Positions 16,244 to 24,770 of a stretch of 64,000 bases of DNA are shown piece by piece. The notes beneath the pieces are model-generated. The model was not told the DNA's origin. It ran no database searches and saw only the letters and a program-made list of their open reading frames with translations. A program made the translations under genes and the position numbers. Source of the DNA: Halarcobacter ebronensis (GTDB taxonomy: Bacteria; Campylobacterota; Campylobacteria; Campylobacterales; Arcobacteraceae); assembly GCF_013201825.1 (NCBI RefSeq), contig NZ_CP053836.1:1488001-1552000 (forward strand). The letters run 5' to 3'. Numbering within the stretch: position 1 is the stretch's first letter; each line of letters starts with the position of its first letter.

Positions 16244-17539
16244 CTATTTCCTTTTATCTATTATTCTAACAGCTTTCCCTACGCTTCTTTCAATACTTCT
16301 TGGTTCAACAAGTTTTACATTTGTTTTGATATATAGGTTTGTTAAGAGATTGTGTTGAATATCTTTTTTGATTTTTTCCATTTCTCCCACTGAGTCTATC
16401 ATAATTTCATCACTTACTTCAATTAAAATATCAAGCTGATCCAGATGACCTTTTTTATCAACAACAATTTGATAATTTAAACTTAACCCTTCTGTTTGAG
16501 ATATAACATGTTCAACTTGTGATGGATATACATTAACACCATTTATAATTATCATATCATCAACTCTTCCTACTACACTCTCCATTCTAACCATTGTTCT
16601 TCCACATTTACAAGGAGTTCTAATAAGCGAAGTTATATCTCCAGTTCTATATCTAATAATTGGAAGAGCCTGTTTAGTTAAAGAGGTTATTACAAGCTCA
16701 CCTCTTTTGCCATCTGGAAGTTGTTCTCCTGTTTTTGGATCAATAATTTCAGGATAAAAATGATCTTCAAAAATATGAAGGTGCTCAGAGTTTTTACATG
16801 AACAACTAACTCCTGGGCCAATTATTTCAGATAATCCATATACTTCATGATAATCAATTCCCCAAACTTTAGCTACCTCTTCTTTAAGTCCTTTAGAGGT
16901 TGGTTCTGCACCAAATATTCCAGCTTTTAGTTTAAATTCCTCTTTAAAATTTGCACCTGTTTTAGAAGCAACTTCAGCTATATGAAGAGCAAAAGAGGGC
17001 GTTGAAGCTAAAATAGTAACACCAAAATCTTTCATAAGCATTACTTGTCTATCTGTAAATCCACCAGAACTTGGAATAATAGTTGCTCCAATTTTTTCAG
17101 CTCCACTATGAAAACCAAGACCTCCTGTAAAAAGTCCATATCCATAAGCATTATGAACAATATCCTCTTGGGTAGCTCCAGCCATAGTAAAAACTCTTGC
17201 CATAACCTCATCCCATACATCCATATCTCTTTTTGTATATCCAACAACTGTTGGTTTTCCTGTTGTCCCAGATGATGAGTGAACTCTAACTACTTGGCTC
17301 ATAGGTACAGTAAAAAGACCAAAAGGATAATGATCTCTTAAATCTTGTTTTTTTGTAAAGGGCAATTTTTTTATATCATCCAATGATTTAATATCAGATG
17401 GTTTTATTTTTAGTTCGTCAAATTTCTCTTTATAAAAAGGAGTTAAAGTATAGACTCTTTCAACAGTCTCCGTTAATCTACTTATTTGAAGTGCTTTTAA
17501 CTCCTCTTTTTTAGCACATTCAATATCATTCCAAATCAT
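16244..17539 (-). CDS. paaK: Phenylacetate-CoA ligase
   Basis: A 431-residue adenylate-forming ligase that activates aryl acetates with CoA and ATP. The P-loop is SSSGTTGKPT (about 90-99), the YGLSE motif is near 237, RYRTGD near 298 and VGRVDDMI near 329. A CxCG-containing loop (CKCGRT) is also present, as in other PaaK proteins. Its ATG overlaps the iorB stop by one base. With IorAB it would oxidise and activate products of Phe, Tyr and Trp degradation; running in the ligase direction or as an aryl-CoA to acid ATP-forming step are both possible. Confidence 0.92.
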   Translation of the reverse strand: MIWNDIECAKKEELKALQISRLTETVERVYTLTPFYKEKFDELKIKPSDIKSLDDIKKLPFTKKQDLRDHYPFGLFTVPMSQVVRVHSSSGTTGKPTVVGYTKRDMDVWDEVMARVFTMAGATQEDIVHNAYGYGLFTGGLGFHSGAEKIGATIIPSSGGFTDRQVMLMKDFGVTILASTPSFALHIAEVASKTGANFKEEFKLKAGIFGAEPTSKGLKEEVAKVWGIDYHEVYGLSEIIGPGVSCSCKNSEHLHIFEDHFYPEIIDPKTGEQLPDGKRGELVITSLTKQALPIIRYRTGDITSLIRTPCKCGRTMVRMESVVGRVDDMIIINGVNVYPSQVEHVISQTEGLSLNYQIVVDKKGHLDQLDILIEVSDEIMIDSVGEMEKIKKDIQHNLLTNLYIKTNVKLVEPRSIERSVGKAVRIIDKRK

Positions 17540-18075
17540 TATTTTCCTTTTATATCTTCAATCGCTTTTTCTAGTACTTCAATATTCTCTTGGGCAACTT
17601 TTGGATTAAACTGTACAAGTGCCTCTTTTACATCTTCTAAAGTAAAAGGAAAATCTTCACATTTTGCCAAAACCACACCTAACATATATACATTTAATCC
17701 TTGAATAGGAAACTCTCTATTTTTTGCTTTAGTAAAAGCATCTATTTGAATCACTTTTGCACTTACATCATCTTTTGGAAAACTATCTTCTGCATTAACT
17801 GCAAGTGTTCCAGATGGTTTTAAATAGTTTATATTTCTTAATGCCTCATTCTTTTCTAAACCAATTAGAAGGTCAGCTTGTGATGGATCAATTATAGGAT
17901 TAGAGTAGTCTCCAAGTTTAATAGTACATGAAACAGCACCACCTCTTTGAGACATACCATGATTTTCTGTTCCTAAACAAGCTACATTTTTATTACCTGC
18001 ACAAAGAGCTAATATTTTTACTAAAAATACAGAACCTTGCCCACCAAATCCTGCAATTACAACTTGATATCTCAT
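17539..18075 (-). CDS. iorB: Indolepyruvate:ferredoxin oxidoreductase beta subunit
   Basis: A 178-residue gamma-type domain subunit of the 2-oxoacid:ferredoxin oxidoreductase family. The N-terminal IAGFGGQGS (residues 7-15) is the conserved glycine-rich loop. Overlaps of one base with both iorA and paaK (TAATG junctions) show strict translational coupling. It partners with IorA to decarboxylate aryl pyruvates oxidatively to aryl-acetyl-CoA while reducing ferredoxin. Confidence 0.93.
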   Translation of the reverse strand: MRYQVVIAGFGGQGSVFLVKILALCAGNKNVACLGTENHGMSQRGGAVSCTIKLGDYSNPIIDPSQADLLIGLEKNEALRNINYLKPSGTLAVNAEDSFPKDDVSAKVIQIDAFTKAKNREFPIQGLNVYMLGVVLAKCEDFPFTLEDVKEALVQFNPKVAQENIEVLEKAIEDIKGK

Positions 18076-19889
18076 TATTTGCTCCTTTCTTCATCTACAG
18101 TAAAGGCTTCTGTTGGACATACTACATTTAAACATGAACCACAACCAATACACAAAAATGGGTCAATTTCAACTTTTCCCTCTTCGTTATATCCCATAGG
18201 AGGACATTTATATATCGTAGTACAGTGATCACAGGCAACACACTCTTCAGCAATAACTTTTGCAAATTCACCATGAATATGTTGTCCTACTACTTCTTTA
18301 TCAAGTACACAAAACTCTCTAACAACTGCAACTATTGGTCCTGTTGCATTTTCATACTTCTCTTTCATTTTCTTAAAAAAAGAGATAGTATCGTTTAGGT
18401 CATTTGAGTATACATACTCATAAGTTTCAGCTCCACAACCTTCAGCAATTTTTACAATATCTACTTCACCATTTTGTCTTTGTGGTGGTTTTTGTCTTCC
18501 TGTCATAGCAACAACTGAGTTATCTAAAATCACAAGTAAAAATTTGTGTTTTTGATATACTGCATTTATTAGAGGAGGAATTCCTCCATGGAAAAAGGTA
18601 CTATCTCCAATTGTTGCAACAGTATATTTTTCTGGGTCAGCAATTGAAAAACCACTTGCCATAGATACAGAAGCTCCCATACATAAAACAGTATCAATAG
18701 CTTCTTGGTTTATTGCTAGGGTATAACATCCAATATCTGATGGATAGATAGATTTTTTCTTTTTAAATACTTTCATGATAGAGTAATATACATCTCTGTG
18801 TGGACATCCAGGACATAAATTTGGTGGACGTGCAGGAATCTCATCTTTAAAAGGAATTGATGGATATAGATTTTCACCCTTATATAGTCCTAATTTTGTT
18901 AGGGCATCTTGAATATATATCTTCTGTAATTCATCAATTACATTCATTGTATTATCAAGTCTACCATGTACATTTGAAGCCATAATTTGCTCTTCTATAC
19001 ATGCCATTGGTTCTTCTACAACTAATATATGCTCATAGTTTGCAAACTGTTCTCTGATTTTGTTTTCAGGTAGAGGATAAGGCATTTTAAATTTAACAAT
19101 ATCAGCTTTAATTCCTAAATCCTCTAAAGCCTCTTTTGCAAAACCATATCCAGTTCCAGAAGTAAGAACTAAAAGTTTCCCACCTTTACAGGCTTCAAAT
19201 TCAGGTTTGATTAACTCTTCCCAGTTATACTCTTTGATAGCGTTTATTCTATCAATCATCTCATAACCTTGTCTTAATCTTCCTGCTCTAGGAACTGCTG
19301 CCCATCTTGAGATTTCCCTTTGGAATTTTCCTTTTTTAGGATTAAACTCATGATTCTCTTTTACTTCAACAATTTGTCTTGCATGACAAACTCTCATTAC
19401 AGGTCTTAACATTGTTGGAGTTTGAAACTTCTCTGAAATATCAACAGCTAAAGAGACAAAATCATAAGCATCTTGAGGAGTTGCTGGGTCCAATACTGGT
19501 ATTTTTGCAAACTTTGCAAATACTCTACTATCTTGTTCTGTTTGTGATGAGTGAAACCCAGGATCATCTGCAACAATAAGTACAAAGGCACCAAGATTTC
19601 CAATGTAAGCTGCACTCATTAAAGGATCACTTGCAACATTTAATCCTACTTGTTTCATGGTAGCTGCCGCTCTTCTTCCTGCAATAGCTCCAGCATAAGC
19701 AACTTCAAAACCAACTTTTTCATTGGTTGCCCATTGTGCATAAAGGTCTAATTTTAATTGAGCTTTTAGTTTTTGAACATTAGTTAGAATTTCACTAGAT
19801 GGAGTACCTGGATATCCAGAAACCATATCTATATTAGAGTGAATCATACCTAATGCAATAGCATCATTACCCATTAATGTTTGTTTCAT
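18075..19889 (-). CDS. iorA: Indolepyruvate:ferredoxin oxidoreductase alpha subunit
   Basis: A 604-residue catalytic subunit. The N-terminal pyruvate-ferredoxin-oxidoreductase domain covers about residues 5-180 (GYPGTPSSE near 25). The thiamine-diphosphate domain lies at about 370-520 (CPGCPHRD, DIGCYT, GDSTFFHGG). The C-terminus has two ferredoxin-like clusters (ECVACDHC and CIGCGSC, about 560-590). It converts aryl pyruvates from aromatic amino acid transamination. It is the first gene of the iorA-iorB-paaK-ACT operon, with a promoter in the AT-rich gap to its right. Confidence 0.94.
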   Translation of the reverse strand: MKQTLMGNDAIALGMIHSNIDMVSGYPGTPSSEILTNVQKLKAQLKLDLYAQWATNEKVGFEVAYAGAIAGRRAAATMKQVGLNVASDPLMSAAYIGNLGAFVLIVADDPGFHSSQTEQDSRVFAKFAKIPVLDPATPQDAYDFVSLAVDISEKFQTPTMLRPVMRVCHARQIVEVKENHEFNPKKGKFQREISRWAAVPRAGRLRQGYEMIDRINAIKEYNWEELIKPEFEACKGGKLLVLTSGTGYGFAKEALEDLGIKADIVKFKMPYPLPENKIREQFANYEHILVVEEPMACIEEQIMASNVHGRLDNTMNVIDELQKIYIQDALTKLGLYKGENLYPSIPFKDEIPARPPNLCPGCPHRDVYYSIMKVFKKKKSIYPSDIGCYTLAINQEAIDTVLCMGASVSMASGFSIADPEKYTVATIGDSTFFHGGIPPLINAVYQKHKFLLVILDNSVVAMTGRQKPPQRQNGEVDIVKIAEGCGAETYEYVYSNDLNDTISFFKKMKEKYENATGPIVAVVREFCVLDKEVVGQHIHGEFAKVIAEECVACDHCTTIYKCPPMGYNEEGKVEIDPFLCIGCGSCLNVVCPTEAFTVDEERSK

Positions 19890-19919
19890 ATTCTTCCCAT
19901 ATATTTAAAATTTTCAAAT

Positions 19920-19925
19920 ATTATA
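19920..19925 (-). promoter_or_regulatory. -10 box for the ior operon
   Basis: On the minus strand this is TATAAT preceded by TATATG, an extended -10. It lies about 30 nt upstream of the iorA ATG, which has a GGGAAGAAT ribosome site. Confidence 0.5.
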
Positions 19926-20289
19926 CATATAATTATATTTATTAAGGTTTAAGTAATATATTTATACAAATATTTGGAAATATTTTAATTATTATGATAA
20001 ATATACAATTATTTATATATATATTTCTGTTAATTTAAAAATACTATTTTATATTTTAAAATTATTATGTTAAAAGATTAAGATTTAAAGAAAATTTAAA
20101 CTTATTATGTATAAAAAATTTCAAAATTTATGAAAACTACACTTTATTTTAAAGTTTTATTTAAAATAAGATTAAAATATTTAGAATTATTAAACTATTT
20201 AAAATATTGTAGATTAGAAATCCAATAATTAATATAAAAATTTATAAATAAAACAATATATACAAATAATTTAAATAACTTTATTATTT

Positions 20290-20313
20290 TATAATTCTAA
20301 ATCATATAGAATT
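20290..20313 (+). promoter_or_regulatory. Symporter operon -10 box overlapped by an inverted repeat
   Basis: TATAAT at 20290-20295 gives an expected transcription start near 20302. An inverted repeat, AATTCTA (20293-20299) and TAGAATT (20307-20313) with a 7-nt spacer, overlaps the -10 and the start site, as an operator would. The regulator is unknown; a 49-nt leader would remain before the small accessory gene. Confidence 0.4.
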
Positions 20314-20350
20314 TTCTTAAGTTTTATTTTATAAATAGGGAGAAGAGTAA

Positions 20351-20521
20351 ATGTATGGAGCAGATTTGGGAGTTAGCTTAGCTTTTTTGTTAACTATTGC
20401 TTCAGCACTATTATGTGTATGGTATGGTGCAATTAATTGGAATAAAGATGCTAATAATGAAGTTGATATCAACTTAAAAACTTGGGCTAATGACGAAGAT
20501 AAAATAGATGAGGCACTATAA
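20351..20521 (+). CDS. Symporter small accessory protein
   Basis: A 56-residue protein starting MYGADLGVSLAFLLTIASAL. One hydrophobic helix (about residues 7-28) is followed by an acidic hydrophilic tail. It has a strong ribosome site (GGGAGAAGAG), and its stop codon overlaps the symporter ATG by one base (TAATG). Small one-helix proteins encoded directly before Na+/solute symporters are known in this phylum and are thought to assist the transporter. The function here is inferred from position. Confidence 0.8.
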   Translation: MYGADLGVSLAFLLTIASALLCVWYGAINWNKDANNEVDINLKTWANDEDKIDEAL

Positions 20522-22152
20522 TGGGAATAGTTGAAAACATTATAATTATTCTCTATTTAGCTTTTGTTGGTTATTTAGGCTTTTTAGGGTACAAACAGAC
20601 TAAAAATACTACTGATTATTTAGTCGCTGGAAGGGATACTCACCCTTTTATTATGGCATTGTCATATGGAGCAACATTTATTTCAACTGCGGCAATTGTA
20701 GGTTTTGGTGGAGTTGCTGCTTGGCTTGGTAATTCACTTCTTTGGCTTACTTTTTTTAATATTTTTGTTGGTATTTTTATAGCTTTTGTTTTTTTGGGAA
20801 ATCCAACTAGAAAAATGGGTTATAGATTAAATGCTCACACTTTTCCAGAGCTTTTGGCAAAAAGGTTTGATTCTAAATTTATACAACTATTTGCAGCTAT
20901 AATTATCCTTCTGTTTATGCCTTTGTATGCGACAGCTGTTTTGATTGGAGGAACTCATTTTTTAACACTTTACTTTAATGTGGATTATCATTTGGCTCTT
21001 TTAGTTTTCTCTATAATTATTACAGCTTATGTAATTGCTGGAGGTTTAAAAGGTGTTATGTTAACAGACGCTTTGCAAGGAACTATTATGTTTGTTGCAA
21101 TGGTTATTTTGCTCTATTTTACTTTTGACTCATTAGGTGGAATAAAAAGTGCTTTTGAAAAACTAGATATTGTATGGGAAACTACAGTTTCTCCTATTCT
21201 TTCACAAGAGTTGAGTAGTTTTAAACCAGGAAGTGCTGATTTTATGATGAAGCTTTCAACTCTTTGGGGTTTTAGTGGCTGGAATAAAATGCCAACTTTT
21301 TTAAGTCCTGGTTGGCTCTTTGTAATTACTACAATTACTTTAGGTGTTGGAATAGGAGTGTTAGCTCAACCTCAATTAGTTGTTAGATTTATGACTGTTA
21401 AATCAAAACAGGAGTTAAATAGAGCTGTTTTAATTGGTGGAGTATTTATTGTTGCAATGACAGGAATTGTTTTTATTGTAGGCTCTTTAACAAACGCATG
21501 GTATTATGAGTTTAATGAAGGAAAAAATGCCCTACAAAGTGCAGGAACTATTGGAAAAGTAATACCCCATTTTATCAATACTGCAATGCCAAAATGGTTC
21601 TCTTTTATTTTTTTATTTGCTCTTATTAGTGCAGCAATGTCAACTCTATCTTCTCAATTTCATACTATGGGAACTGCTGTTGGAAGAGATTTAATTGAGC
21701 AGATAAAAGGTGGAGGTAACTCTGTTATGATTACAAGAGTTGGAATAATTCTGATGATAGTTCTCTCTGTAGCCTTAGCTTATGTTTTTGATAATCAACC
21801 AGCAATTATTGCAAGAAGTACAGCAATCTTTTTTGCTTTGTGTGCAGCTATTTTTCTACCCTCATTTATTGGTGGACTTTTTTGGAAAAGAATGACAAAA
21901 GCAGGTGCAATTTCATCAATGCTAGTTGGTTTTTTTGTTTCATCTTTTTGGCTTCTTTTTGTTCACTTTAAAGAGGCAAAAGAGTTGGGAATCTCTAAAG
22001 CTATTTTTGGAGTAGATTCTTTACTTGGTGGCAAAATAATCTTTGTAGATGCTTTAGTTATCTCTTTGCCTCTATCAATTTTAACAGCAATAATCGTTTC
22101 ATTGCTAACAAAACCAATGTCACAAGAGCACCTAAAAAAGTGTTTTGATTAA
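20521..22152 (+). CDS. Sodium:solute symporter (SSS family)
   Basis: A 543-residue inner-membrane Na+-coupled transporter of the SSS family with about 13 transmembrane helices. Diagnostic segments are the DYLVAGRDTHPFIMALSYGATFIST region near 31-55, YVIAGGLKGVMLTDALQG near 170-187, and SAAMSTLSSQFHTMGTAVGRDL near 370-391. It resembles the acetate/pyruvate or unspecified-solute branch; the substrate cannot be decided from sequence. It is translationally coupled to the small accessory protein. A strong hairpin follows the stop. Confidence 0.9.
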   Translation: MGIVENIIIILYLAFVGYLGFLGYKQTKNTTDYLVAGRDTHPFIMALSYGATFISTAAIVGFGGVAAWLGNSLLWLTFFNIFVGIFIAFVFLGNPTRKMGYRLNAHTFPELLAKRFDSKFIQLFAAIIILLFMPLYATAVLIGGTHFLTLYFNVDYHLALLVFSIIITAYVIAGGLKGVMLTDALQGTIMFVAMVILLYFTFDSLGGIKSAFEKLDIVWETTVSPILSQELSSFKPGSADFMMKLSTLWGFSGWNKMPTFLSPGWLFVITTITLGVGIGVLAQPQLVVRFMTVKSKQELNRAVLIGGVFIVAMTGIVFIVGSLTNAWYYEFNEGKNALQSAGTIGKVIPHFINTAMPKWFSFIFLFALISAAMSTLSSQFHTMGTAVGRDLIEQIKGGGNSVMITRVGIILMIVLSVALAYVFDNQPAIIARSTAIFFALCAAIFLPSFIGGLFWKRMTKAGAISSMLVGFFVSSFWLLFVHFKEAKELGISKAIFGVDSLLGGKIIFVDALVISLPLSILTAIIVSLLTKPMSQEHLKKCFD

Positions 22153-22154
22153 TT

Positions 22155-22185
22155 TAAGATTTAAGGAGAATCTCCTTAAGTCTTA
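22155..22185. terminator. Bidirectional terminator hairpin after symporter and thioesterase genes
   Basis: A 15-bp stem with one G-U wobble, between 22155-22169 and 22171-22185 (core AAGGAGA/TCTCCTT). It contains the stop codon of the minus-strand thioesterase gene. It lies between convergent genes and can serve both. Confidence 0.65.
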
Positions 22186-22559
22186 GGAAATATTTTATCT
22201 CTATTTGCAAGTATATGTTTTGTTGGTCTTTTATTAAAATCAAGTGCAACAACAACTATTTCATCAACAGAGACAATTATTTTATCGGTTGTTTTATTTT
22301 TGATTTCACATCTAACTGTGATTGAAGTTTGACCTGTTTTTATTAGTTCTGTACCAATAACAACAATATCTCCAATATTTGCAGGATTTTTAAAGTAAAC
22401 TTCACTCATTTTTACAGTTGCTAATCTTTGAGTATCTAAAAGTTGTGCTGCAAAAATAATTACCTCTTCATCAATCCAAGAGATTGCTTGCCCACCAAAA
22501 AGTATCCCAGCAGCATTTAGATGTGGATACATTACCATTCTTTGTGAATTATATAGCAA
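22176..22559 (-). CDS. Acyl-CoA thioesterase (hotdog fold, YciA-like)
   Basis: A 127-residue single-hotdog protein. The HLNAAGILFGGQAISWIDE segment (about residues 13-31) is the catalytic/CoA motif of the YciA/BACH-type acyl-CoA thioesterases, with Asn and Asp positions preserved. It hydrolyses acyl-CoAs in the cytosol. It stands alone, with terminators on both sides. Confidence 0.88.
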   Translation of the reverse strand: MLYNSQRMVMYPHLNAAGILFGGQAISWIDEEVIIFAAQLLDTQRLATVKMSEVYFKNPANIGDIVVIGTELIKTGQTSITVRCEIKNKTTDKIIVSVDEIVVVALDFNKRPTKHILANRDKIFPKT

Positions 22560-22655
22560 GGTAAACCTTTTTTATTATAGTTATACAATAATGAGTTTAA
22601 TAAGAAAATTAAAAAAATAGTTAAGTTGAGTAAATTAAATATTATAAAGAAGGGA

Positions 22656-22682
22656 AAAAGACTCTGTTTTTCAGAGTCTTTT
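22656..22682 (-). terminator. Rho-independent terminator of dnaJ
   Basis: An 11-bp stem, AAAAGACTCTG (22656-22666) with CAGAGTCTTTT (22672-22682), around a TTTTT loop. It lies immediately downstream of the dnaJ stop on the minus strand and has A/T runs on both sides, as in a classical intrinsic terminator. Confidence 0.8.
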
Positions 22683-22685
22683 TAG

Positions 22686-23807
22686 TTATTTAAACCAGCC
22701 TTTAACTTTGTCAAACATATTTTCAAAGTTTGATTCATGGGGTTTGCTTTCCAAACCAAAACTCTCTTGTAGTTTTTCTAAAAGCTCTTTTTGTTCATTG
22801 TTTATCTTTTTAGGATAAGTTATTTTTATCTGTACAATTAGATCACCTTTTCCAAAACCTTGTACAGATTTTACACCTTCTCCCTCAAATTTGAACTGCT
22901 CTTTATCTTTTGTCCCAGATGGAATTTTAAGTTGAAGTTCACCTTTTAAACCAGGAATTTTAATATTTGCTCCAAGGGCTACTTGAGTAAAGAAGATAGG
23001 AACTTCCAAATAGATATCATCCCCATGTCTTATAAAATGACTATCCTCTTTAACTTTGATTTGAAGATATAAATCACCTCTTTGTCCATTTGGTGCAATA
23101 TTCCCTCTATTTGAAACTCTGATTCTATTTCCATCATTTACACCTTCAGGAATATTAACTTCAAACTTCTCTTTTTTCTCTTTATATCCTAAACCACTAC
23201 AAGTGTTACATTTATCTGCAACTGCTTGACCTGAACCATTACAGTGTGGACAAGTTTGAGCAAAAGTCATAAAACCTTGTCTCATATGGATTTGTCCTTG
23301 CCCTTTACAATAAGAACAAGTACTTAGTTTACCATCTTTCGCACCTGTTCCTTTACAATCAGAACAAGCATCTTTAAAAGTATAGTTTATCTCTTTTTTT
23401 GAACCAAATACAGCTTCATTAAACTCAACTGTTAATTCAACAGCAATATCTAAGTTGTAGTTATATGTTTTTCTCTCTCTTTTACTTTGACCAAAGCCTC
23501 CAAAGCCTCCCCCAAACATCTCTTCAAAAATTGAACCTAAGTCATCAAAACCACCAGAAAAACCTCCACCTTGACCATGTCCTTCAAGTCCAGCTTTTCC
23601 ATATCTGTCATAAAGCGCTCTTTTTTCATCGTCACTTAACACTTGATAAGCTTCATTTATGGCTTTAAACTTCTCTTCAGCCTCTCTATCTCCTGGATTT
23701 TTATCAGGGTGAAACTTCATAGCCATTTTTCTGTAAGCTTTTTTTATTTCACTTTTATCACAACTTTTAGTAACTTCCAATAATTCATAATAATCTATCT
23801 CAGTCAA
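22686..23807 (-). CDS. dnaJ: Chaperone DnaJ
   Basis: A 373-residue type I Hsp40 co-chaperone of DnaK. The J domain has HPD at residues 33-35, followed by a Gly/Phe-rich linker (about 75-105). Four CxxCxGxG zinc repeats ([32 protein letters not shown]; about 148-212) and the C-terminal substrate-binding domains follow. All hallmarks are intact. It is divergent from recR. No heat-shock operator (CIRCE or HAIR) is evident in the 135-nt gap. Confidence 0.96.
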   Translation of the reverse strand: MTEIDYYELLEVTKSCDKSEIKKAYRKMAMKFHPDKNPGDREAEEKFKAINEAYQVLSDDEKRALYDRYGKAGLEGHGQGGGFSGGFDDLGSIFEEMFGGGFGGFGQSKRERKTYNYNLDIAVELTVEFNEAVFGSKKEINYTFKDACSDCKGTGAKDGKLSTCSYCKGQGQIHMRQGFMTFAQTCPHCNGSGQAVADKCNTCSGLGYKEKKEKFEVNIPEGVNDGNRIRVSNRGNIAPNGQRGDLYLQIKVKEDSHFIRHGDDIYLEVPIFFTQVALGANIKIPGLKGELQLKIPSGTKDKEQFKFEGEGVKSVQGFGKGDLIVQIKITYPKKINNEQKELLEKLQESFGLESKPHESNFENMFDKVKGWFK

Positions 23808-23929
23808 TTACTAGCTCCTAAACATTATTTTTTGGGATTATATCTAAAAGTTGCATATAATAAGATAAACTTTTTAGATAAATTTAGCACTTTTTATTTT
23901 TAATTGCTAATTTATTATTAACTATTTGG

Positions 23930-23935
23930 TATAAT
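23930..23935 (+). promoter_or_regulatory. Extended -10 box of recR, placed for a leaderless transcript
   Basis: TTTGGTATAAT ends 7 nt before the recR ATG at 23943. Transcription would therefore start at or within a base or two of the A of the ATG. No Shine-Dalgarno sequence precedes the ATG (the intervening bases are TCCCTCC). Confidence 0.65.
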
Positions 23936-23942
23936 TCCCTCC

Positions 23943-24515
23943 ATGAAAAAAGGATTAGAAAAATTTTATGATTTAGTTGATGCATTTGAAAGCCTGCCTA
24001 CAATTGGTAGAAAATCTGCATTAAGACTTGCTTATCATATTATTATGAATGATAACTATACTGGAATAAAAATATCACATAGCATTGAAAATGCACTTAA
24101 ACATATTAAAAGATGCACAAAATGTGGCTCAATGAGTGAACATGAAATCTGTGAAGTCTGTTTGGATGAGAGAAGACAAAGGGACAAAATGTGTATAGTT
24201 CAAAGTGCAAAAGATATTTTTATAATAGAGGAGTCTAAGCAGTTTGAAGGTCTATATTTTGTTATTGAAGAGCTTGAAGGTGATTCAATAAATAGACTTT
24301 TATCTTTTGTAAATGAATATAAAGTAAAAGAGGTTCTTTTTGCTATAACTCCATCTTTATCAAATGAGGCTTTTATACTCTATATTGAGGACAAACTAAA
24401 AGACAAAGAGATAACTTTTACAAAAATTGCTCAAGGTGTTCCAACAGGCGTTAGTTTGGAAAATGTAGATATTTTATCATTAGCAAAAGCTATACAAAGT
24501 AAAGTAAATATATAG
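23943..24515 (+). CDS. recR: Recombination mediator RecR
   Basis: A 190-residue RecR that loads RecA with RecO at gaps. It has an N-terminal helix-hairpin-helix (LPTIGRKSALRLA, about 17-29), a zinc finger (CTKCGSMSEHEICEVC, residues 59-74), and a Toprim domain (about 80-165) ending in a TGVSLE motif. The gene lacks a Shine-Dalgarno sequence and has a -10 box 7 nt before its ATG, suggesting leaderless translation. A small Cys-containing protein gene follows 7 nt after the stop. Confidence 0.95.
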   Translation: MKKGLEKFYDLVDAFESLPTIGRKSALRLAYHIIMNDNYTGIKISHSIENALKHIKRCTKCGSMSEHEICEVCLDERRQRDKMCIVQSAKDIFIIEESKQFEGLYFVIEELEGDSINRLLSFVNEYKVKEVLFAITPSLSNEAFILYIEDKLKDKEITFTKIAQGVPTGVSLENVDILSLAKAIQSKVNI

Positions 24516-24522
24516 GATAGAT

Positions 24523-24696
24523 ATGGAACAAAGGATTGTTTGTCAAAAGTGTAAACACTATTTTGTTACTTGGGAGCCATCAAGACCTCATGGCTGTAGA
24601 GCATATGGGTTTAAATCAAAACAGATACCTTCTGCAGTTGTTAAAAAGAGTAGTGGTGCAGATTGCTCTTTTTTTGAGATAAAGAGTGGCAGTTAA
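24523..24696 (+). CDS. Small conserved Cys protein (57 aa)
   Basis: A 57-residue ORF beginning MEQRIVCQKCKHYFVTWEPS. It has a CxxC pair (C7, C10) and further cysteines at C25 and C48, which could bind one zinc ion. The HYFVTWEPSRPHGCRAYGFK segment looks conserved-family-like and unlike random coding. It lies 7 nt after recR in what looks like the same transcript. I do not know its function; related small proteins are sometimes labelled as uracil-DNA glycosylase, which this short ORF cannot be in full. Confidence 0.7.
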   Translation: MEQRIVCQKCKHYFVTWEPSRPHGCRAYGFKSKQIPSAVVKKSSGADCSFFEIKSGS

Positions 24697-24770
24697 TTTA
24701 TTATTTAATAATTAAAGTGATTTTTCAGTAAAATAAAAACCTTACTTGCACAATATTTAGGAGTGATAAT

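Larger units (their letters stand above)
19890..20350. other. 461-nt AT-rich intergenic region between divergent ior and symporter operons
   Basis: This is the only stretch over 300 nt without a gene. It is extremely A+T rich with many TTTAAAAT-like runs and no long open frame. It holds the ior promoter at its left end and the symporter promoter at its right end, with an inverted repeat at 20293-20313. A further TAGAATT copy occurs at 20182-20188. I see no RNA gene or repeat array in it. Confidence 0.7.

Noticed and set aside
19890-20350. The AT-rich gap as a replication origin, CRISPR leader or small RNA gene
   Set aside because: No DnaA-box cluster, regular repeats or stable GC stem was found. 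The features seen are explained by two divergent promoters.
22686-23942. CIRCE or HAIR heat-shock operator at dnaJ
   Set aside because: No matching inverted repeat was found in the 135-nt gap between dnaJ and recR.
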